From Bacteroidota bacterium (lineage in GTDB: Bacteria > Bacteroidota > Bacteroidia > Flavobacteriales_F > PHOS-HE28), in contig JAEYWT010000340.1 of NCBI GenBank assembly GCA_023428865.1, forward strand, positions 1 to 6,221: a stretch of DNA of 6,221 nucleotides, in the 5' to 3' direction. Position numbers and translations under genes: made by a program. Numbering within the stretch: position 1 is the first letter of the stretch; each line of letters begins with the position of its first letter. The notes beneath the pieces were generated by a model. That model did not search any database, had not been told where the DNA came from, and saw only the letters and a program-made list of their open reading frames with translations. Of the stretch, positions 1-5,218 are shown in pieces.

Positions 1-88
1 TTGTGCGTTAAGCTCAGCTAACAGAAAGAAGAAGGGCGGACCGATCGGTCCGCCCTTCTTCTTTCTGTTAGCTGAGCTTAACGCACAA
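1..88. repeat. Perfect 88-bp palindrome (44-bp arms, no spacer)
   Basis: Base i is complementary to base 89-i for all 44 pairs, with the centre between 44 and 45 (CCGATCGG at 41-48). The right arm contains the TAA stop (read on the minus strand, 78-80) and the last two to three codons of the T9SS-sorted protein gene. The left arm therefore also encodes Val-Val-Arg-stop on the plus strand at 3-11. The inner 24-65 can be explained as a terminator hairpin, but a terminator does not require perfect symmetry to continue into coding sequence. The symmetry reaches position 1, so its true outer limit is not visible. It could be a contig-end fold-back artefact or a real tail-to-tail duplication. Confidence 0.97.
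24..65 (-). terminator. Rho-independent terminator hairpin, probably bidirectional
   Basis: This is the core of the larger palindrome. Its GC-rich stem, GGGCGGACC (34-42) against GGTCCGCCC (47-55), closes on a GATC loop (43-46). The stem is extended by a purine-rich GAAAGAAGAA arm on one side and a TTCTTCTTTC arm on the other, which gives a U-rich tail in either direction. It begins 12 bases beyond the stop codon of the minus-strand T9SS-sorted protein gene, the expected place for its terminator. Because it is symmetric it could also end transcription arriving from the left. If the palindrome is an assembly artefact, half of this hairpin may not be real. Confidence 0.7.
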
Positions 89-1715
89 CGATCGGGCGCA
101 CGGTGCGGCCAACGTTGGTGTTGATCACGAAGCTGTAGGTGCCAGCAGCCAATTTGCCCGCCAGTTGGAAGGTAGCCAATTCACCAGCGTTGAAAGCACG
201 GCTGGTGCTGTATACGATACGACCGGTCATGTCGCGCACTTCGACCTGGGCGTTGCCCGTGATCTGCATGCCACGGATGGTGATGTCGCCGTTGCTCGGG
301 TTCGGGAAGATGCTCCAGTCGCCAGCCAAACGGTCGGCAACGCTGGAACCTTGCTCCACGATCACGGTGTAGTCTTCCACATCGCCGTAGTCCGCAGTTC
401 CGCAAGGCAGCACGTCGCCCGTGTACGTCAGACGTACACGCAGGCGGGTTGCGCCAAGAACAGCATCTTCAGGAACGCTTACCGTACCGGTGAAGGTTGC
501 GGCCTCATCGGTGGTCTCGAGCATGGTCATTTCTCCAGCGTCGTCGAAGCTTCCGTTCTGGTTCCAATCCACCCATACGGCGCACTGGTCGCCCTCATAG
601 AACGCATCGGGGTTGTTGAGCACCACGACATCCACGTCATCGCCGCGCTCCACATTGGTGCTGATGTCCGTGAAGTTCTGGTAGGTTGGTCCACAATCTG
701 AAGGGTTGTCGATACCTGCGAATTGGAAGTTGGCCACGAATTCGTCACAGCCTTCGGAGTTAGCCAAGCAGTAGGTGTCGCACTCTGCTGCGCTCACTTC
801 GATGGTGTAGTCGCCAGCGGGGGCGGCAGGTGCTGCACCTGGAACTGGTACAACGTATGTGCCAGCGGGCAGTTGACGGAAAGTAACTGTACACTCTCCC
901 AGTTCGCCGATGATCACATCTTCTTCGCCGAGTTCGCAGTTCAGGGCTACCAGATCGCCGAATGCCTGGAAAGTGCTACCCTCAACGCAGAAGTTCAAGG
1001 TCACATCGGCACATTCTGTGATGGTGAAGGAGTGCCAAACCGCGATCACTCCGAAGATCGGGTCGATGGTGGCACCTTCGTTGTTGCCGGTGAAGTTGAT
1101 GGTGCTACCAACAGCGAGCTCTTGAGCTTCGGCGCCGTCACAGTCGTCGTTCGCGGGAGGTGCTGTACCGCCGAGCACACAGATCGCGAAGGTGAGGTTG
1201 GCCGGCACTGGGCTGGAGTAGTAGTATACCCGAACGTAGTAGGTGTTCCCTGCCGTTGTCGCCACGGTCACCGATTCAGTCAGGTCTTCCTCTTCGCCCG
1301 GGATCGGATAGTTGAGGTCGCTGCAGCCCAGTGGGTTCAGTGCGCCGCAGGCTCCTTCGAACACTTCCACAACGGCATCATAATCACCGTTACCCAGCAC
1401 ATCAACGCGGCTGAAATCGTTGCTCGCAACGAAGCTGTACCACACATCTGGTGCTTCCGGTGACGTGTATTCGCCGCAATTCTCAGAGGCTGCCAATGTT
1501 TCGGTGGCACCATCGCTGTTACCAGCAGTGGTGGTGCAACTTACACCCACGGTGAGGGCGATGGCATTTTCACATTCGTCGTTCGCAGGAGCGGATCCAC
1601 GCAAGGCCGCTGAGCCTGGGCGGTTCTCCATTCCGGGTTTTGCGCTCTGGGCATCCGCGCTCAGCGGTCCCAAGAGCATTATCGCTGCAAAAGAGGCAGT
1701 GTACTTGTTCATCAT
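78..1715 (-). CDS. Secreted GEVED-domain protein with T9SS type A sorting domain
   Basis: Predicted 545-residue extracellular or surface protein of unknown substrate. A signal peptide covers roughly residues 1-23 (MMNKYTASF, then a hydrophobic stretch ending ADAQS). Two similar beta-rich modules follow, about 44-179 and 186-312, each opening with an AND-[ED]-C motif (PANDECENA, PANDDCDGA). Residues about 315-454 form a GEVED domain, seen from AVWVDWNQNGSFDD and the closing YGDVEDYTV. The last 80 residues are a type A sorting domain (IFPNPSNGDITI ... GTYSF ... RPIVVR), which in Bacteroidota directs export through the type IX system and removal of the tail at the surface. I chose the ATG at 1715 (a second ATG follows at 1712) because the signal peptide starts there. 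The frame stays open to an ATG at 1811, but those extra 32 residues are charged and not signal-like. Proteins of this build are often adhesins or hydrolase accessories; no catalytic domain is visible. Confidence 0.9.
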   Translation of the reverse strand: MMNKYTASFAAIMLLGPLSADAQSAKPGMENRPGSAALRGSAPANDECENAIALTVGVSCTTTAGNSDGATETLAASENCGEYTSPEAPDVWYSFVASNDFSRVDVLGNGDYDAVVEVFEGACGALNPLGCSDLNYPIPGEEEDLTESVTVATTAGNTYYVRVYYYSSPVPANLTFAICVLGGTAPPANDDCDGAEAQELAVGSTINFTGNNEGATIDPIFGVIAVWHSFTITECADVTLNFCVEGSTFQAFGDLVALNCELGEEDVIIGELGECTVTFRQLPAGTYVVPVPGAAPAAPAGDYTIEVSAAECDTYCLANSEGCDEFVANFQFAGIDNPSDCGPTYQNFTDISTNVERGDDVDVVVLNNPDAFYEGDQCAVWVDWNQNGSFDDAGEMTMLETTDEAATFTGTVSVPEDAVLGATRLRVRLTYTGDVLPCGTADYGDVEDYTVIVEQGSSVADRLAGDWSIFPNPSNGDITIRGMQITGNAQVEVRDMTGRIVYSTSRAFNAGELATFQLAGKLAAGTYSFVINTNVGRTVRPIVVR

Positions 1716-1733
1716 GTCTGAAGAGGTTTGTGG

Positions 1734-1767
1734 CAAAGATCGTATCTCAAACGAGGGTTCCGAACAA
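1734..1767 (-). promoter_or_regulatory. Possible Bacteroidota-type promoter for the T9SS-sorted protein gene
   Basis: On the minus strand a TTG (1767-1765) is followed after 23 bases by GATCTTTG (1741-1734), which matches five of the six fixed positions of the Bacteroidota -7 element TAnnTTTG. The known arrangement is TTG, 17-23 bases, then TAnnTTTG, so the spacing is at its upper limit. The element ends about 18 bases before the ATG at 1715, which would give a short leader. Motifs this short arise by chance, so this is only a candidate. It lies upstream of 1715, and this supports that start over the one at 1811. Confidence 0.27.
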
Positions 1768-1830
1768 AAAAAGGTCAATTGTGTTTCGTATAGATGGTCC
1801 CGTTGGTCCATTAAGCCTAGCTCAACGCGG

Positions 1831-1856
1831 TTGTCGGATCCGAGGCTGCATCTTTG
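1831..1856 (+). promoter_or_regulatory. Possible promoter for hutH
   Basis: CATCTTTG at 1849-1856 matches five of the six fixed positions of the Bacteroidota -7 element TAnnTTTG and lies 25 bases before the hutH ATG. A TTG at 1831-1833 could be the -33 element, but the 15-base spacing is shorter than the usual 17-23. It shares the heptamer ATCTTTG with the opposing candidate on the minus strand. I see no Shine-Dalgarno sequence before the ATG, which is common in this phylum. I found no clear operator for a histidine- or urocanate-responsive repressor in the 166-base gap. Confidence 0.2.
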
Positions 1857-1881
1857 GGGTCATACTTGAGATCCTTCAACC

Positions 1882-3414
1882 ATGGCCAAGGGCACGAAAA
1901 AGTACGCTTCCGGTGCGGAGAAAATTCCCCATTTCAACATTTCCACCGTGGGAATCGGTCTTGAAGACCTTGCGGAGATCCTCCGGTCCGGTGCGCGCAT
2001 AGGTCTTGCGCCAGATGCATTGGCAGCCGTGGAACGCAGCCATTCCTACCTGGCCGATCGCCTAAAGAGGAGCGATGCGCCTATTTATGGTGTGAACACC
2101 GGCTTCGGATCGCTCTACGACAAGGCCATCGCCCGTAAAGACCTGGCTCAGCTCCAGAAGAACTTGGTGATGAGCCATGCGTGTGGCAGCGGCGACCCGG
2201 TGCCCGCAAAGATCGTTCGCGCCATGTTGGTATTGAAGGTTCAGAACATGGCCTTCGGGCATAGTGCCGTGGCACCTGCGACCGTGCAACGGCTGGTGGA
2301 TATGTACAATGCTGATGTGCTCCCCGTGGTGTATGAGCGTGGCTCCCTCGGTGCATCAGGCGATCTTGCTCCACTCGCGCATTTGAGCCTACCACTGCTC
2401 GGGTTGGGCGAGGTCATCTTCAACGGTGTACGAACACCCTCGGCCAAGGCGCTGAAGAAATTGGGGTGGAAACCACTGGAGCTTGGACCCAAGGAAGGCC
2501 TTGCATTGCTGAACGGTACACAGTTCATGAACGCATTCGCTGCGTTGATGGTGTTGAAGGCTACCCGTCTCGCGCAATTGGCGGATGTGATCGGGGCCAT
2601 TTCGCTGGAAGCCTACGATGGTCGGATAGAACCCTTCCATGCATCGGTGCATGCCGTGCGACCACATCCGGGGCAAGCGGTCGTAGCGGGGCATTACCGA
2701 GATCTGTTGAAAGGAAGCGATCTGATCAAGCGGCCGAAAGCCCATGTGCAGGATCCCTATTCTTTCCGTTGCATTCCACAGGTGCATGGGGCTTCGCGCG
2801 ATGCCATTGCCTACGTCGAACGGGTGGTGGAGCGCGAGTTGGAAGCGGTCACCGATAATCCCACAGTGTTCGATGATGAGGACCTTATCATCAGTGCCGG
2901 TAACTTTCACGGGCAGCCATTGGCGCTTGCGTTGGACTTCCTCGCCATAGCCACAGCAGAGATCGGTAGTATCAGCGAACGGCGCAGTTACAAGCTGATC
3001 GGTGGTCAACGTGGTCTACCTGCTTTCCTTGTCGGAGAACCTGGATTGAACAGTGGTTTCATGATCCCGCAATACACGGCAGCTTCGCTGGTCAGCGCGA
3101 ATAAACAACGTTGCATGCCGAACAGTGTGGATACCATCGATAGCAGCAACGGGCAGGAGGATCATGTGAGCATGGGTGCCGCCGCAGCCATCAAGACCTG
3201 GCGCGTGGTGCAGGATGTGGAGCGGATCCTGGCGATCGAACTCTTCACGGCCGCGCAGGCTTTGGAGTTCAGGAGACCAGCTCGATCATCGGCCAAGCTG
3301 GAGTCTTTCGTATCCGCCTTCCGCGAGCGTGTGCCCTACGTGAAGCGTGATGTGGTCATGCACGAGCACATGGAAGCTGCTCTGGCATTTGTGCGCGAGG
3401 TGCCGTTGCTGTGA
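1882..3414 (+). CDS. hutH: Histidine ammonia-lyase (histidase)
   Basis: This cytoplasmic enzyme removes ammonia from L-histidine to give trans-urocanate, the first step of histidine degradation; it is normally a homotetramer. At 510 residues it has the family's full length. The family signature GSLGASGDLAPLAHLS contains the Ala158-Ser159-Gly160 triad that cyclises into the electrophilic MIO cofactor. Matching by eye to Pseudomonas putida histidase, the active-site set appears complete: Tyr69 (in IYGVNTGFG), His99 (in MSHACG), Asn211 (in LLNGTQ), Gln290, Tyr293 and Arg296 (in VQDPYSFRC), Phe342 (in GNFHGQP) and Glu426 (in SNGQEDHVSMG). His99 and especially Glu426 favour histidine over phenylalanine or tyrosine as substrate, since plant-type PAL and TAL usually have Gln at the latter site. 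The start is the only ATG near the expected N-terminus. No hutU, hutI or hutG is in the window. An alpha/beta hydrolase gene follows closely on the same strand. Confidence 0.95.
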   Translation: MAKGTKKYASGAEKIPHFNISTVGIGLEDLAEILRSGARIGLAPDALAAVERSHSYLADRLKRSDAPIYGVNTGFGSLYDKAIARKDLAQLQKNLVMSHACGSGDPVPAKIVRAMLVLKVQNMAFGHSAVAPATVQRLVDMYNADVLPVVYERGSLGASGDLAPLAHLSLPLLGLGEVIFNGVRTPSAKALKKLGWKPLELGPKEGLALLNGTQFMNAFAALMVLKATRLAQLADVIGAISLEAYDGRIEPFHASVHAVRPHPGQAVVAGHYRDLLKGSDLIKRPKAHVQDPYSFRCIPQVHGASRDAIAYVERVVERELEAVTDNPTVFDDEDLIISAGNFHGQPLALALDFLAIATAEIGSISERRSYKLIGGQRGLPAFLVGEPGLNSGFMIPQYTAASLVSANKQRCMPNSVDTIDSSNGQEDHVSMGAAAAIKTWRVVQDVERILAIELFTAAQALEFRRPARSSAKLESFVSAFRERVPYVKRDVVMHEHMEAALAFVREVPLL

Positions 3415-3450
3415 TGGACCGGGTTGGAACACGAACCGATCAGTACGGAG

Positions 3451-4122
3451 ATGAGCGCTAAGGATCTTTATCTGATCCCCGGCTTGGGTGCTGATCGCCG
3501 GTTGTTCAGCAAACTGGAACTCGGTGCGCACCGCATGCATTTCCTGGACTGGCCCGAAATGCCGCTGGGGGCTACATTGGCCGACTATGCCCGGAAGTTG
3601 TTGCCTTTGGTGGATACCAGCACACCACATGTGCTCATCGGTGTAAGTATGGGAGGCATGGTGGCGCAGGAAATGGCCGCCATGTCCGCACCACGTGCAG
3701 TGGTGATCATCAGCAGTTGGAAAGGACCCGACGAAATGCCAAGACCCTTGCGGATGATGCGCGGTCTTCATCCCGAACGCTCTCTTTCGGCAGCGTTGAT
3801 CAAGCACACCCTGCCTTTGATCCATTGGCAAATGGGGGTGGAGGCACCCGAGGACGTGGCCCTGTTCGATGAGCTGGTGGCCGTGTATTCCGTGGAGCAG
3901 TTGAAGACGCAGATCAATGCCTGCATCCAATGGGATGGTCCAGCTGCTCCGATGGAAAGGCTCGCACACATCCATGGTGACAATGATCGGTTGATGCCGA
4001 TCAGCTTGGTGAAGGATGCTGTGCCCATACCCGGCGGCACCCACTTCATGGTGTACAGCAAGGCGAAGGAAGTGGGCGATGCCGTGAAGGCGGCCTTATC
4101 GACCGCCTTCGACGACAACTGA
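3451..4122 (+). CDS. Alpha/beta-fold hydrolase
   Basis: Predicted 223-residue soluble hydrolase of unknown substrate. The first strand ends in the oxyanion loop LIPGLGAD (residues about 8-15). The nucleophile elbow is GVSMGG with Ser66. The likely acid is Asp179 in HGDNDRL, and the general base is His198 in GGTHFMV, so a complete Ser-Asp-His triad is visible in the right order. A short helical cap (roughly 90-160) lies between the elbow and the acid. There is no signal peptide, so it should act in the cytoplasm. I chose the ATG at 3451, which begins just before the first core strand; an in-frame TTG at 3424 would add nine residues. It starts 36 bases after the hutH stop on the same strand, so co-transcription is likely, but hydrolases of this group are too diverse to conclude that it acts on a histidine-pathway compound. 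Confidence 0.88.
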   Translation: MSAKDLYLIPGLGADRRLFSKLELGAHRMHFLDWPEMPLGATLADYARKLLPLVDTSTPHVLIGVSMGGMVAQEMAAMSAPRAVVIISSWKGPDEMPRPLRMMRGLHPERSLSAALIKHTLPLIHWQMGVEAPEDVALFDELVAVYSVEQLKTQINACIQWDGPAAPMERLAHIHGDNDRLMPISLVKDAVPIPGGTHFMVYSKAKEVGDAVKAALSTAFDDN

Positions 4123-4133
4123 TCAACACCTGT

Positions 4134-4994
4134 TCAGTTCTTCAATTTGAAGACGATAGGCAAGTTGTAACGAACGTCCACGTCACGTTGGTTGAATTTC
4201 CCGGGCTTCCACTTGATCATCTTGCGCACTACACGCAAGGCCTCGGCATCGATCGTTGGGCTCACACCTTTCAGCACCTGAACGTCTGTCACCGAACCAT
4301 CGGAACGGATGATGAAGCCCACCGTTACACGCCCTTCGCGCCGACCGATGATGTCGATCTCCGGGTACTTCACTTCGCGGTTCAGGTAGCGGTGCAGCGC
4401 TGGTTCGCCACCGGGGTATTCGGGCATCAGTTCCAGCTCCCAGCCATTCATGACGGTGTTCATGCCGCCCCCGTTCGCGCTTCCGCCTCCACCGGCAGGT
4501 CCTGGGTCGGGACCGGGTCCGCCACCTGGGGTACCACCTGTGCTCGGGCCAGGGTCAGACGCTGTGGTATCCACCAGCGCTGTCGGCATGGAATCAACGG
4601 CAACGATGGTGCCCGCACCGATCGCGGGTCCGCTTGGTTTCGGTGCGGGTGGTTGGGGTACTGGATCCGGCGTTCTGGTCTTCGCAGGAGGATCGAAGAT
4701 CTCGATCACCTTGCTATCGATCTCCACTACGATGGCTGGGGGTAGTGCGACGGGTTCTCCACGGAACAACAACGGAATGCCCACTGCACCACCCGCTATG
4801 CCGAAGGCGATCAGCATGGCAAGGACCATGGTGCGGTGGTGTTCGCGTCGGATACGGTACGCACCGTAGTCCTGGTTCCGGCCTGCGAAGACCAGGTCGT
4901 TACGGTCTGAGGATAGAACGTTGCTCCAGCCAGTACCAGTGGCGAGTAGGGTGGTTACCAGCAGGAAGGCGAGGATAAGTGCGGTGGCGATCAT
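4134..4994 (-). CDS. tonB: Energy transducer TonB with an extra N-terminal hydrophobic segment
   Basis: TonB passes proton-motive energy from the inner-membrane ExbB-ExbD complex to TonB-dependent receptors in the outer membrane. From the ATG at 4994 the protein has 286 residues. A hydrophobic segment (1-20) is followed by the conserved Bacteroidota motif DLVFAGRN-QDYGAY (33-46) and a basic stretch RIRREHHR, then the usual anchor helix (about 55-77). A Pro/Gly-rich periplasmic linker spans about 100-178. The C-terminal TonB domain (192-286) carries KYPEIDIIGRREGRVTVGF, SDGSVTDVQVLKG and KWKPGKFNQ. The extra segment before the motif is unusual, because this class normally has only a short cytoplasmic tail there. 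In-frame ATGs at 5030 and 5096 are alternative starts; I found no usable start between 4994 and the conserved motif. No exbB or exbD is nearby. Its stop lies 11 bases from that of the convergent hydrolase gene, with no terminator between. Confidence 0.9.
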   Translation of the reverse strand: MIATALILAFLLVTTLLATGTGWSNVLSSDRNDLVFAGRNQDYGAYRIRREHHRTMVLAMLIAFGIAGGAVGIPLLFRGEPVALPPAIVVEIDSKVIEIFDPPAKTRTPDPVPQPPAPKPSGPAIGAGTIVAVDSMPTALVDTTASDPGPSTGGTPGGGPGPDPGPAGGGGSANGGGMNTVMNGWELELMPEYPGGEPALHRYLNREVKYPEIDIIGRREGRVTVGFIIRSDGSVTDVQVLKGVSPTIDAEALRVVRKMIKWKPGKFNQRDVDVRYNLPIVFKLKN

Positions 4995-5089
4995 GGCAGG
5001 TGATTTGTTGTTGCAACGGTGCGTACTCATGGAACAGTACACCCAAGCCCCCGAATGCGTTCGATCAACGAGGAACGGCAGCCTTTGCG

Positions 5090-5109
5090 GAGGCAACGTG
5101 AGGCAACGA
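5090..5109. repeat. Two tandem copies of GAGGCAACG at 10-bp period
   Basis: GAGGCAACG occurs at 5090-5098 and again at 5100-5108, separated by one base, in the divergent intergenic region between tonB and the PKD-protein gene. A 10-bp period places both copies on the same face of the helix, as in some direct-repeat operator sites. Two short copies can easily arise by chance. Otherwise the gap 4995-5218 (224 bases) holds no clear promoter or RNA that I can support. Confidence 0.35.
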
Positions 5110-5218
5110 TCGGCTGGGCAGGCACGTCTTCTTCACAACGAACCCGTTGGTATCAAAGCTGTCGGAGCCGCTCCCCCCGTGCGCGAGGCAGGTACTTTCG
5201 TTCTCTGGACCGATCCTG

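Noticed and set aside
723..1463. Plus-strand open frame of 246 codons
   Set aside because: It lies entirely antisense to the T9SS-sorted protein, whose domains are recognisable. The translation is rich in Cys, His and Val in a pattern typical of a shadow frame and shows no domain.
1716..1811. 32-residue N-terminal extension of the T9SS-sorted protein
   Set aside because: It would bury the signal peptide behind a charged, non-hydrophobic leader, and it overlaps the candidate promoter. The ATG pair at 1715 and 1712 fits better.
2389..3009. Minus-strand open frame of 206 codons
   Set aside because: It is antisense to the catalytic half of hutH; its length is explained by codon bias of the sense gene.
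3286..4044. Minus-strand open frame of 252 codons
   Set aside because: It is antisense to the end of hutH and most of the hydrolase. The sense-strand catalytic motifs are intact, and the antisense product is His- and Gln-rich without recognisable features.
4139..4153. Small inverted repeat (TCTTCA-ATT-TGAAGA) near the convergent stop codons
   Set aside because: The six-pair stem is AT-rich, has no U tract and lies within the last codons of tonB, so it is unlikely to be a terminator.
4450..4869. Plus-strand Pro/Gly-rich open frame of 139 codons
   Set aside because: It is the antisense reading of the Pro/Gly-rich TonB linker; low-complexity GC-rich DNA gives a proline-rich product on either strand.
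5102..5218. Upstream continuation of the PKD-protein frame as coding sequence
   Set aside because: The frame is open back to 5102, but the product there is Pro- and Arg-rich, not signal-like, and lacks an ATG; it is more likely untranslated leader and promoter.
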